DNA from: an uncultured bacterium
Lineage (GTDB): Bacteria > Bacillota > Clostridia > Oscillospirales > Acutalibacteraceae
Direction: 5' to 3'
Assembly (NCBI GenBank): GCA_949293385.1
Contig: CASFDQ010000091.1
Span: 1 to 33,497 of the forward strand
DNA length: 33,497 bases
Shown: positions 26,376 through 33,497 of the stretch, one piece after another
How positions within the stretch are numbered: position 1 is the first letter of the stretch
How the letters are laid out: each line of letters starts with the position of its first letter
Program-made: the position numbers and the translations under genes
The notes under the pieces: model-generated
Database searches by the model: none
Told to the model about the DNA's origin: nothing
Seen by the model: the letters and a program-made list of their open reading frames with translations, nothing else

Positions 26376-26405
26376 ATTATAGTATAGACAGAAAGTTTCT
26401 ATTAA
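26376..26405 (-). promoter_or_regulatory. Promoter of the XRE gene
   Basis: On the minus strand TTAATA (26405-26400) and TATAAT (26381-26376) are 18 bp apart. The first operator copy fills the space between them, the classic arrangement for repression. Confidence 0.5.
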
Positions 26406-26428
26406 CTTATAGACAAAAAAAGTCTATA
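26383..26428. promoter_or_regulatory. Tandem operators, two copies of TATAGAC-N7-GTCTATA
   Basis: The copy at 26408-26428 is perfect (arms TATAGAC and GTCTATA around A7). The copy at 26383-26403 has the same left arm, the same 7-nt spacer and a right arm TTCTATT matching 5 of 7. Centres are 25 bp apart, about 2.4 helical turns. These are likely sites for the XRE protein. Confidence 0.7.
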
Positions 26429-26430
26429 AT
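26402..26430 (+). promoter_or_regulatory. Possible plus-strand promoter inside the operator region
   Basis: TTAACT (26402-26407), a 17-bp spacer and TATAAT (26425-26430). It would be blocked by protein on the second operator. It would read toward the subtilase, 250 bp upstream of the leader. Confidence 0.35.
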
Positions 26431-26504
26431 CGTGTTGGAGCTATTTGCTTCATAGGGGGGTGAAAAATAAAAGCATCGTAAACCCTCACAGAGGTTCAGC
26501 AATA

Positions 26505-26533
26505 TTGAAATCTTTAAATCAGTATGATATAAT
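26505..26533 (+). promoter_or_regulatory. Promoter of the subtilase/cohesin unit
   Basis: TTGAAA (26505-26510), an exact 17-bp spacer and TATAAT (26528-26533) with a TGA extension, giving an extended -10. It leaves a leader of about 115 nt before the small ORF at 26657. Apart from the promoters, operators and leader ORF listed, the gap 26359-26715 shows nothing else I can support. Confidence 0.7.
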
Positions 26534-26656
26534 AAACTACATTCCAATTTATCACATCACAAAGGAAATGCCTATCGAATATATTCGAAGACCCAAAAGT
26601 TGAATGTATATCGTTTTATATTTAGCCACACTACAACGATAAAAGGAAATAATTTT

Positions 26657-26719
26657 ATGGATATAACAAAGCTTGATATCAATGACAACATACAGCAAAC
26701 CGAGGAGGTAAAACGGTGA
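26657..26719 (+). CDS. Possible 20-codon leader peptide overlapping the subtilase start
   Basis: The ATG at 26657 follows AAAAGGAAAT; the product is a 20-residue hydrophilic peptide ending TEEVKR. Its TGA overlaps the GTG start of the subtilase (GTGA), and the subtilase ribosome site GAGGAGGT lies within it. This is a typical translational-coupling layout. It could instead be a remnant of a longer gene or chance; the peptide has no recognisable motif. Confidence 0.4.
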   Translation: MDITKLDINDNIQQTEEVKR

Positions 26720-29700
26720 GTAAAAGTAAAATGTACACCATTTCCGGTAACGGACTGAAAAGAGCTACGGCTTTTGTCGTCGCCATTCTTCTTGTTTTCA
26801 GCTTTGCTTCACAGACAGACGAAACAACGATGGAAAATCGGACTGGCAGAATGCCGGAAGCTTCACAAGAAACGTTTAATTCCGGGGATACCGGCGCCGA
26901 GAATACCGCCTCATATGAGGAGACCACGCTCACTGCTCTAAGTATGAATGAAAATCAGAGCAACACTCCTCAAAAAGATGTTGACTATGTTGGCAACGAG
27001 GTAATAGTCGAGGCCCCGAACATGTCCACGGCAACGGCATACGCCAAGCAGCTGGGCGGCACCGTAAAACGCTTTTCCGAAAACGGCTTCGCGGTCATCC
27101 GTGTGGATGACGCGCAGCGAACCGTCGAGGAAAGCATACGGTCAGATGCAATGCCTGCCGTCTCCTACAATATTATTTATCATACACAGAACATAGCAGA
27201 GGATTCGTCCGATTCCGTACCGACCGATCCGTATTATACGGAGCAATATTTTCATTCTATGATTGACAGTCCCTCGGCATGGAACATCACCAAAGGCTCC
27301 GAGGATGTCGTTGTGGCGGTCATTGATACCGGAATTGATGTATCCCACCCGGAATTTGCCGGCAGAATTTCCCCAAAATCGTGCAATATTGTCACGAAGC
27401 AGGTAGGAGCGGAGTATGCCGAAGATGACATTAATCACGGTACCCACGTTGCCGGCATTATTGCCGCCGCACAGAATAACGGACAGGGCGGCTGCGGAAT
27501 CGCTCCCAATATCACTATCATGGCCATTAAAGCTAATAATAAAAACTCAAGTGGATTTTTAAATAATTCTATAGCTGATGCCATTTATTATGCGGCCGAA
27601 AACGGTGCCGATATCATCAATATGAGTCTGGGAGCTTATGAATTTATAGGGTTTAGTGCCATTATACAAAAAGCGGTGCGTTATGCCTACTCGCAGGGAG
27701 TTACCATCGTTGCTGCCGCAGGAAACGAAAGTTACGGAAAAGTGAGCTACCCGGCCGCCTACCGGGAGGTGATTGCTGTATCCTCCGTTGACGATAAGGG
27801 AAAGCTCTCGTCATTCTCGAATTACGGATCGGAGGTTGATCTTGCCGCCCCCGGCAGCAATGTCTATTCCACCAATTTGGGAGACGGATATACGGTGTTG
27901 AGCGGGACCTCGATGGCTTCCCCGGTCGTTACCGGAGTTGCCGCTCTGATAAAGTCGCAGTTCCCCGAACTGTCGCCCGCCGAAATTAAGCAAAGGCTGC
28001 TGATCACCGCGCAGGATCGCAGCGATGTCGGCCGCGATGATCAATATGGGTATGGTATTGTCAACGCATATACAGCGGTGTCCAGGTTGTCCGACCTACA
28101 CTGTGTTACCTTTATGGACGGGACAAGAACAATCGACACGGAATATGTCAAGGACGGCGGTCGGATCAACCAAATCGTCTTTGAAAGCAAGGACGATTAT
28201 TGGCTCAGCTTATGTCGGGACGCGGCGTTGTCGCAGCCGTTTGACTGCGACAACGATACCATCACCGATGACACGACACTGTTTCTGAAGTGGACACCGG
28301 TGTCCGAAGGCTATGAGTATACCGAAACGGGGCACAACACCTTTTCGTATACCGTATCCTCAAAAAAAGAGGTAACGGTAACCCGATATAACGGCACTTC
28401 GAGTTTCGTCACCGTGCCTTCAAAAATCGACGGGATGCCTGTGACTAAGCTGAGACAGTATGCCTTCTCTAATAACTCAGTCGTGGTCACTGTAAACCTG
28501 CCTGACGGCTTAATAAGCATCGGTCAGGAAGCATTTAAAGGATGTACTTCCCTAAAGCACATCCGCATACCGGACACGGTAAAAACGATCGGGGCAAGCG
28601 CCTTCAGCAGCTGCCGGGAACTGACAAGCGTCCGGCTGTCGAACAGTCTGAGCGTAATACCGACTGCACTGTTCAGCACTTGTGTTTCGCTGCAGGAACT
28701 GACCCTTCCGGAATCGTTAACTGAAATCAGAGAGAGCGCCTTCTATTTCTGCAAATCCATAACTGCACTGTATATTCCGAAAAGCGTCACTGTGATACAG
28801 GCAGGGGCATTCAAGGATTGCTCTTCCCTGAAGGTGATTACCGTAGATCCGCAAAACCCCTCATACCACACGAAAGACGGGGTTTTGTTCAACAAAGAGG
28901 ATACAGAACTGCTATGGTACCCGGTGATTGGAGATACCACCGTATATACGGTGCCGGAAAGCGTAACCACCATTAAGCGCTACGCTTTTTGCGGCTCTAG
29001 ACGGTTAAAGCAGGTGAAGATGGGAAACACGGTAACTGTCATAGAAGACTGGGCATTTTTCGGTTCTAGTATCCAAGAGGTGGAGATACCGACAAGCATA
29101 ACGCAAATACAGCAAAGTACCTTTGCAAACTGCGCAAGCTTATTGTCGGTACGCTTACATGACGACATCACTTCCATTAGTATGAAGGCGTTTCAAGGTT
29201 GCACGAATCTAACGGAGATTGCTTTGCCGAAAGGCCTGTCGGCCATCGAAATGTGGACGTTCGCCGACTGCCGGAATCTTTCATACGTTATGATCCCTGA
29301 CAGCGTCACCACCATCAGCACAGGGGCATTTAAAAATTGCCCTGCCTTGTTGAATATCTATATACCAAAAACGGTAAATTCTTTCGGCGATTCTGTTTTT
29401 GAGGGAACGCCATCGATTCTACTGTTCGGAGAAAGCGGTTCAAAGGCGCAGCAATATGCGCAGGAAAACGCCATTGCCTACAAGGATATCGCCGAATTGC
29501 CGACCATCAATTACAGCGGAAGCTGCGGTAAAAATCTCAAATGGAGCCTGTCTATGAGCACCGGAATTTTGGATATTACAGGTACCGGCGAGATGACCGA
29601 TTGGTCGTCTGAAGGAATTGAAGTTCCCTGGTACCCATATCGAAGCCTGATAACGCAGATTCGTTTTTCGGACGGTCTGACCGCCATTTCGGCGAAGTCC

Positions 29701-31413
29701 TTCGATGATCTGCCTCGGCTCAGGCAGGTGGTGATACCGGAAGGCGTCGTTTCCATTGCAAAGGACGGTTTCAGTGCCTTCGGAAACTGCATCAATTTGG
29801 TGAGTGTCTCTATCCCTTCCACCGTTACGCAGATGACCAAAGACAACCGCTATATGAATCCGGAAGCGGGCGTTTTTGCATTGTGTGAACATTTGCAAGA
29901 TATCCATGTCTCACCGGATAACAAAGTCTTTGCTTCCATTGACGGCGTTTTGTATTCCAAGAATCTAACAGAGCTGCTCTGTTATCCTTCCGGGCGCACG
30001 GAAGAGTACTTCACTGTTCCGGCGACCGTCAAAACCATTTGTTCAAAGGCTTTTTCATTTAACAATAATTTAAAGCAGGCAATTCTCCCGGAAGGGCTGA
30101 TCGAATTAGAGTCGCAGGCGTTTACCAACTGCAGTGAATTGACAGCCATTGCCATTCCGTCGACGGTCACAAAGTTCTATCCCGACACATTCTTAAACCT
30201 CGAGATGCTCAGCAGTCTGACCGTCAGTCCGGACAACCGGAGCTATCGGTCGGTTGACGGGGTTGTCTTTAATCACTCTATGACAGAAATTATTTCGTAT
30301 CCCCAATATAAGACCGCGGCCTCCTATACCATACCGGAAACGGTAACTGCTATTTCGAACCTGTGCTTTAATGGCGCTGAGCTGGAGGAGCTTGTGATAC
30401 CGAAAAGCGTCAAAGCTTTTATGGATTCGCCGATTTCTGTTACGCCCCTGTTCGGCAAGATACGCTTATGGAAAGTGGAGGCAGACTCCTTCGCTCTGCA
30501 GTATGCGATTGAGTACAATTTGCCGTATACCGTGACGGACGGGTTAGATTACGCGATAACCTACAGGGATAACGGCGGCATTTTTGCGGAGGCTCCGGCT
30601 TCCTCCTATACCGGCGGGGCAGGTACAGTGACACTGGATATACCGATCAAAGACGGCTATGCCTTTGCAGGGTGGTATGAGAATCCGTCCTTTACCGGCA
30701 GACGAATTTTCGAAATTAAGCCCACGGACACCGGAGACAAGACCTTCTACGCGAAATGGACGCGATACAGAATACGCTATTATACAAACGGCGGAGCTTT
30801 CTCGTCAGAGCCCATTATAGGTTATGACCCGTCTGCTTCGGCAATCCTGCTTCCGTTCGACCTAACTAAAGACGGTTACGATTTTGCGGGGTGGTATGAT
30901 AACCCATCCTTTACCGGCAGTGTCGTGACAAAGATCGCGCCAAACAGCGCCGGACATAAAAAGCTTTACGCGAAATGGACGGTTGCCGCCCCCACGACAA
31001 TTACCTGTGAGAATTACATCATTTCAGGGGGCTATATCCGCAAAATTGTCTGCGGAACCACCGTCCAATCGCTGTTGCTCGCCATACCCCAGCGGGATTA
31101 CATCACGGTGTATAAAGGAAATGTGCCGACCAAGCCCGTCGATTTTATAGCCACCGGTATGTCGGTGAAGCTGAAGGACGGAAGCAAGGTCAATCAAACG
31201 CTGACGGCTGTGGTAACCGGCGATGTTACCGGTTCGGGAGCTACCTCGTGGACAGGAGTCACAAAAATGGTTGACCATATGCTTGGAAAATCCAAACTGA
31301 CAGGCGCGTATGCCGAAGCTGCGAAAATCACCGGCGGTACCACTGTTTCGTGGACGGACGTCGTACAACTGGTGGATTGCAATTTGGGTAAAAAGGCAAT
31401 CGTGCCGAGATAA
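26716..31413 (+). CDS. Secreted S8 subtilase with leucine-rich repeats, InlB repeats and a dockerin-like C-terminus
   Basis: A 1,565-residue secreted protease. Domains: signal peptide (about 14-32); propeptide-like region (90-160); S8 catalytic domain (185-455) with Asp204 (AVIDTGID), His241 (HGTHVAG), Asn337 (AAAGNES) and Ser399 (SGTSMASP); an InlB_B-like repeat (461-527); BspA-type LRR_5 blocks (about 570-915 and 975-1235) with three DGVLxxxxxTELLxYP inserts; a GSCGKNLKWSL domain near 932; two InlB_B-type repeats (about 1281-1348, 1352-1422); a beta domain that commonly precedes dockerins (1427-1496); and a dockerin-like end (1497-1565). The triad is intact, so it should be active. The dockerin lacks most calcium-ligand residues. 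The GTG start follows GAGGAGGT at 6 nt. Proline CCG and leucine CTG codons are commoner than in the left part of the window. A cohesin gene follows. Confidence 0.93.
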   Translation: MSKSKMYTISGNGLKRATAFVVAILLVFSFASQTDETTMENRTGRMPEASQETFNSGDTGAENTASYEETTLTALSMNENQSNTPQKDVDYVGNEVIVEAPNMSTATAYAKQLGGTVKRFSENGFAVIRVDDAQRTVEESIRSDAMPAVSYNIIYHTQNIAEDSSDSVPTDPYYTEQYFHSMIDSPSAWNITKGSEDVVVAVIDTGIDVSHPEFAGRISPKSCNIVTKQVGAEYAEDDINHGTHVAGIIAAAQNNGQGGCGIAPNITIMAIKANNKNSSGFLNNSIADAIYYAAENGADIINMSLGAYEFIGFSAIIQKAVRYAYSQGVTIVAAAGNESYGKVSYPAAYREVIAVSSVDDKGKLSSFSNYGSEVDLAAPGSNVYSTNLGDGYTVLSGTSMASPVVTGVAALIKSQFPELSPAEIKQRLLITAQDRSDVGRDDQYGYGIVNAYTAVSRLSDLHCVTFMDGTRTIDTEYVKDGGRINQIVFESKDDYWLSLCRDAALSQPFDCDNDTITDDTTLFLKWTPVSEGYEYTETGHNTFSYTVSSKKEVTVTRYNGTSSFVTVPSKIDGMPVTKLRQYAFSNNSVVVTVNLPDGLISIGQEAFKGCTSLKHIRIPDTVKTIGASAFSSCRELTSVRLSNSLSVIPTALFSTCVSLQELTLPESLTEIRESAFYFCKSITALYIPKSVTVIQAGAFKDCSSLKVITVDPQNPSYHTKDGVLFNKEDTELLWYPVIGDTTVYTVPESVTTIKRYAFCGSRRLKQVKMGNTVTVIEDWAFFGSSIQEVEIPTSITQIQQSTFANCASLLSVRLHDDITSISMKAFQGCTNLTEIALPKGLSAIEMWTFADCRNLSYVMIPDSVTTISTGAFKNCPALLNIYIPKTVNSFGDSVFEGTPSILLFGESGSKAQQYAQENAIAYKDIAELPTINYSGSCGKNLKWSLSMSTGILDITGTGEMTDWSSEGIEVPWYPYRSLITQIRFSDGLTAISAKSFDDLPRLRQVVIPEGVVSIAKDGFSAFGNCINLVSVSIPSTVTQMTKDNRYMNPEAGVFALCEHLQDIHVSPDNKVFASIDGVLYSKNLTELLCYPSGRTEEYFTVPATVKTICSKAFSFNNNLKQAILPEGLIELESQAFTNCSELTAIAIPSTVTKFYPDTFLNLEMLSSLTVSPDNRSYRSVDGVVFNHSMTEIISYPQYKTAASYTIPETVTAISNLCFNGAELEELVIPKSVKAFMDSPISVTPLFGKIRLWKVEADSFALQYAIEYNLPYTVTDGLDYAITYRDNGGIFAEAPASSYTGGAGTVTLDIPIKDGYAFAGWYENPSFTGRRIFEIKPTDTGDKTFYAKWTRYRIRYYTNGGAFSSEPIIGYDPSASAILLPFDLTKDGYDFAGWYDNPSFTGSVVTKIAPNSAGHKKLYAKWTVAAPTTITCENYIISGGYIRKIVCGTTVQSLLLAIPQRDYITVYKGNVPTKPVDFIATGMSVKLKDGSKVNQTLTAVVTGDVTGSGATSWTGVTKMVDHMLGKSKLTGAYAEAAKITGGTTVSWTDVVQLVDCNLGKKAIVPR

Positions 31414-31477
31414 CAAACGAAAGTAATAACAGTAATGCTGCATAAACTGCGGCTGTCACGAAAGGGTTGTCATATAT

Positions 31478-32704
31478 ATGCTGAAAAAAATATTTCCGCT
31501 CCTCTGCCTGATTTTTACGGTTATCCTGTTGGCCGTACCTACCATATCCGCCTCTGCTGCCGGCAGCGGCAGCGTAGCTCTCAGCGGACCTGCCACCATC
31601 CGAAGCGGTGACACCATAACCATCACCCTCAATTTAACGAGTTCAAATATTACCGCCGGTGAAGCCTCGGTGACATATGATCCCTCACAGCTCAGTCTGG
31701 TGTCGGCGACACCGTACTCGCAGGGAGGTTGGTCATTGACATCCGCCCATTCCAGCGGTACGGTAAAATTCGGCGGGTACACAACCGGCGCAAAATGGAA
31801 CGGAACAAAACCATTCATGACCATAAAATTCAAAGTGAAAAATCTGGCCGAGAATACACCCGTCACTATTACAACCTCCCATTGTGTGTTCTCGGACGGC
31901 TCGGCTGATGCGACACTACCCAACGCATCTTACAGCAAGAACATTTCTGCGCCGTTATCCGGCAACGCCGCTCTATCCGCTTTAACCGTAAGCAATGCCG
32001 TTATTTCTCCCTCATTCTCTGCCGGAACTACCTCGTATACTGCCGACGTGCCTTTTACCGTGTCAAAGCTACAGGTGGCAGCAAGAGCAGCCGACGGCAA
32101 GGCAAAGGTCACTATAAACAATCCGACACTCACGCCCGGCGGCACAACCAATGTTACGATCACGGTGACGGCAGAAAACGGCGCCAAGAAAACATACACC
32201 GTTAAGGTTCGCAGGGAAAAAGATCCTAATTATGTTGCAAGCGGCAATAACAACCTATCCGGTATTTCAGTAGACGGTTTTCTGCTGTCACCGGTGTTCA
32301 GTGCGGATTTGACAGAGTATGTGGTGTGGCTGCCATATGAAACGGAAAGTGTGAAGATCAGCGGCAAGGCAGCAGACGGCAAGGCCAAAGTACAGGTTGT
32401 CGGCGGAGATAATTTAGCTGCAGGGCAGGATAATCCTGTTAAGGTAATTTGCACAGCAGAAAACGGTGACAAAAAGGAATACACCGTTACCGTCAAGCGA
32501 GCAGGACCTCATAATGAAAAGGAAGACGAGGTTCCCGAAACTCCCCGCGAGGAGCAATCGACACCTTCGCCTTCGGTCACAGATCCCGACGCTGAAAAAG
32601 GCGGCACAAACGGCGTTGCTTGGTGGTGGCTTCCTATAGTCGGCTTGGCTTCGCTTATCTTTGGTATAGCCGCAACCCTTCTTGTTCAAAAGATAAGAAA
32701 ATAG
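31478..32704 (+). CDS. Membrane-anchored cohesin-domain protein with cadherin-like repeats
   Basis: A 408-residue surface protein. A signal peptide (1-28, ending SASAA) leads to a cohesin-like beta-sandwich (about 31-155: GSGSVALSGP, SSNITAGEASVTYDPSQLSL, FMTIKFKVK). Two cadherin-like beta-sandwich repeats follow (PF12733 type, about 162-245 and 258-345, each with ADGKAKV and AENGxKKxYTVxV). A Pro/Ser/Thr/Glu-rich wall-spanning linker precedes a C-terminal transmembrane helix with basic end (WWWLPIVGLASLIFGIAATL, then QKIRK). There is no LPxTG motif, so it is held by the membrane helix. It lies 64 bp after the subtilase and is presumably its docking partner. Its last 65 bases are repeated in inverted orientation at the window's right end. 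Confidence 0.88.
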   Translation: MLKKIFPLLCLIFTVILLAVPTISASAAGSGSVALSGPATIRSGDTITITLNLTSSNITAGEASVTYDPSQLSLVSATPYSQGGWSLTSAHSSGTVKFGGYTTGAKWNGTKPFMTIKFKVKNLAENTPVTITTSHCVFSDGSADATLPNASYSKNISAPLSGNAALSALTVSNAVISPSFSAGTTSYTADVPFTVSKLQVAARAADGKAKVTINNPTLTPGGTTNVTITVTAENGAKKTYTVKVRREKDPNYVASGNNNLSGISVDGFLLSPVFSADLTEYVVWLPYETESVKISGKAADGKAKVQVVGGDNLAAGQDNPVKVICTAENGDKKEYTVTVKRAGPHNEKEDEVPETPREEQSTPSPSVTDPDAEKGGTNGVAWWWLPIVGLASLIFGIAATLLVQKIRK

Positions 32705-32806
32705 CATCAAAAGCGGAAATAATGACTCGTTATAATCGATAGCTTTTTAATTTATAATATTAAAGGTCTGCCCAAACGCTAAGAGGGAGCGTTTAACCAA
32801 ACCATT
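32640..32806 (+). repeat. Left arm of a 167-bp inverted repeat
   Basis: Contains the last 21 codons and stop of the cohesin gene plus about 100 bp downstream. It pairs with 33331-33497 (coordinates sum to 66137) with only two mismatches, at 32780 and 32793. The match runs off the window end, so the true arm may be longer and may extend back through the cohesin gene. Confidence 0.97.
32774..32794 (+). repeat. Small hairpin downstream of the cohesin gene
   Basis: A perfect 7-bp stem AAACGCT/AGCGTTT with a 7-nt loop, not followed by a T-tract. Both mismatches between the big repeat arms fall in this hairpin, and in the right arm only the inner ACGC/GCGT pairing is kept. It may be a weak terminator. 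Confidence 0.4.
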
Positions 32807-33330
32807 GGGACTCGAATCAGGTTTTGGAAGATGAATTTCCTGCTATACTTCGTCAAAATACACGTAAATCCGACAGGATTTACTGCGTTTTTTCCTCGCA
32901 TATCAAAAAATTACACTACTTACAAAACTCTTCGACCTTACGGGTGCGCGCCATAGTGAAAATTTGGTTTTTCGGGTAAATTTGCCCCAAATCTCGCTGA
33001 AAAGCCTTATAATACGGCAGTATTACTGCATTTTTCATCTTCGCTTTGGAACAAATTTACACCTACAAAACTGCTACGCACCCGAAAATGGATGATTTTT
33101 ATGTAAGAAAAGGCAAAAAGCCGTGGTAACGCTGTCGCGTACCACGGCATTTTAACGCATTATTACGGAAAAAGCGTCGTTTTCGGGCAATTTCTCACTA
33201 TGGCGCACACCCGTAAATGAGCGGTTTTTGAGTAGGTTTTGGTGAAGAAGAGTTCGTAAGGCTTTCGCCTACGGACGACGATGAGCCGAAAAATGCCGAA
33301 AAACCGCCCTTTAAGGCTGGTTCGGGTTTG
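32807..33330. other. 524-bp non-coding spacer between the inverted arms
   Basis: No convincing gene. It holds an inner imperfect inverted repeat: about 28 bp at 32938-32965 and 33189-33216, sharing TTACGGGTG and GCGCCATAGTGA. It also holds several CACCCGAAAA/CGGGT-like pieces and a strong hairpin at 33120-33148. The inner repeat is offset by 17 bp from the outer symmetry axis, so the region looks like a decayed extension of the inverted duplication. Confidence 0.6.
33120..33148. terminator. Strong hairpin, possible bidirectional terminator between convergent cohesin genes
   Basis: Stem GCCGTGGTA/TACCACGGC (33120-33128 with 33140-33148), extended by an inner CGC/GCG pair after one bulged A, with a TGTC loop. 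It is flanked by AAAAA before and ATTTT after. It lies near the centre of symmetry between the two converging gene ends. Confidence 0.55.
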
Positions 33331-33497
33331 AATGGTTTGGTTACACGCTCCCTCTTCGCGTTTGGGCAGACCTTTAATATTATAAATTAAAAAGCTATCG
33401 ATTATAACGAGTCATTATTTCCGCTTTTGATGCTATTTTCTTATCTTTTGAACAAGAAGGGTTGCGGCTATACCAAAGATAAGCGAAGCCAAGCCGA
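33331..33497 (-). repeat. Right arm of the 167-bp inverted repeat
   Basis: Reverse complement of 32640-32806 at 165/167 identity. It reaches the last base of the window and is probably cut by the window end. Confidence 0.97.
33433..33497 (-). CDS. 3' end of a second cohesin-protein gene (partial)
   Basis: Reading leftwards from the window edge, 20 complete codons and a TAG stop encode the same membrane helix and basic tail as the cohesin protein (GLASLIFGIAATLLVQKIRK). The bases are identical to 32640-32704. The gene runs off the window, so its cohesin domain cannot be seen. It converges tail-to-tail on the first copy. It may be a full paralogue, a truncated copy, or an assembly effect at a repeat. 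Confidence 0.7.
   Translation of the reverse strand, partial: GLASLIFGIAATLLVQKIRK

Noticed and set aside
26460..26603. A 47-codon GTG-started ORF between the XRE gene and the subtilase
   Set aside because: The GTG directly abuts a G-run with no spacing for ribosome binding, and the strong protease promoter at 26505-26533 lies inside the frame. No family resemblance.
32500..32704. A sortase LPxTG signal in the cohesin protein
   Set aside because: The C-terminal helix and basic tail are present but no LPxTG-like pentapeptide precedes the helix, so a plain membrane anchor is the better reading.
32807..33330. An insertion sequence between the inverted arms
   Set aside because: No transposase-like frame fits in the 524 bp, and the arms contain coding sequence of the cohesin gene, which are not IS-type terminal repeats.
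32640..33497. Pure assembly foldback artefact
   Set aside because: A foldback would give perfect arms and symmetry up to the axis. Here a 524-bp spacer with decayed, offset symmetry and two arm mismatches is seen. An artefact is not excluded but is less likely.

Overview
The window reads as chromosomal DNA of a strictly anaerobic, low-to-mid GC Bacillota, most likely a gut or rumen Clostridia. The grounds are a glycyl radical enzyme, a PocR-domain AraC regulator, the YfmF/YfmH peptidase pair tied to EF-P 5-aminopentanol modification, cohesin and dockerin-like domains, Shine-Dalgarno-led TTG and GTG starts, and near-consensus sigma-A promoters. No tRNA, rRNA, CRISPR array or transposase gene is visible. 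The species cannot be named from the sequence.

Layout. (1) 0.1-6.8 kb: a catabolic island. A divergent AraC regulator faces a four-gene minus-strand operon: glycyl radical enzyme, SASA-type carbohydrate esterase, EamA/DMT transporter and SGNH hydrolase. A convergent FAD-dependent oxidoreductase closes it. No radical-SAM activase is present. (2) 6.9-10.1 kb: a large membrane-anchored protein of unknown function, convergent with a membrane-anchored HtrA-type protease. (3) 10.2-14.5 kb: a compact housekeeping operon, yfmF-yfmH-lgt-folD. (4) 14.6-14.9 kb: a 53-residue single-span membrane protein with a perfect consensus promoter and a perfect 10-bp terminator stem. (5) 15.1-20.0 kb: glycogen phosphorylase, a GH13 alpha-glucan hydrolase and a PHP-domain protein in one operon. 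(6) 20.1-26.1 kb: an AGCS amino-acid symporter, sfsA and a PocR-AraC regulator, divergent from a second catabolic pair made of a TIM-barrel glycosidase-like protein and a DMT transporter. (7) 26.1-33.5 kb: an accessory-looking module with different codon preference. It has a small XRE repressor with tandem operators and a 20-codon leader overlapping the start of a 1,565-residue secreted subtilase (BspA-type leucine-rich repeats, InlB-type repeats, a degenerate dockerin). A membrane-anchored cohesin protein follows.

The most interesting structure is at the right end. The last 65 bases of the cohesin gene plus its downstream flank (167 bp in all) recur in inverted orientation at the window edge at 165/167 identity, around a 524-bp spacer. 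The window therefore ends inside a second, tail-to-tail cohesin gene.

How the parts could work together (inference). The dockerin-bearing subtilase may be held at the cell surface by the cohesin protein, giving a small non-cellulosomal surface protease complex. Both catabolic islands pair an AraC-type sensor with an enzyme and a drug/metabolite-type transporter, which fits induced use of small plant-, mucin- or diet-derived compounds. The glycogen operon handles stored alpha-glucan.
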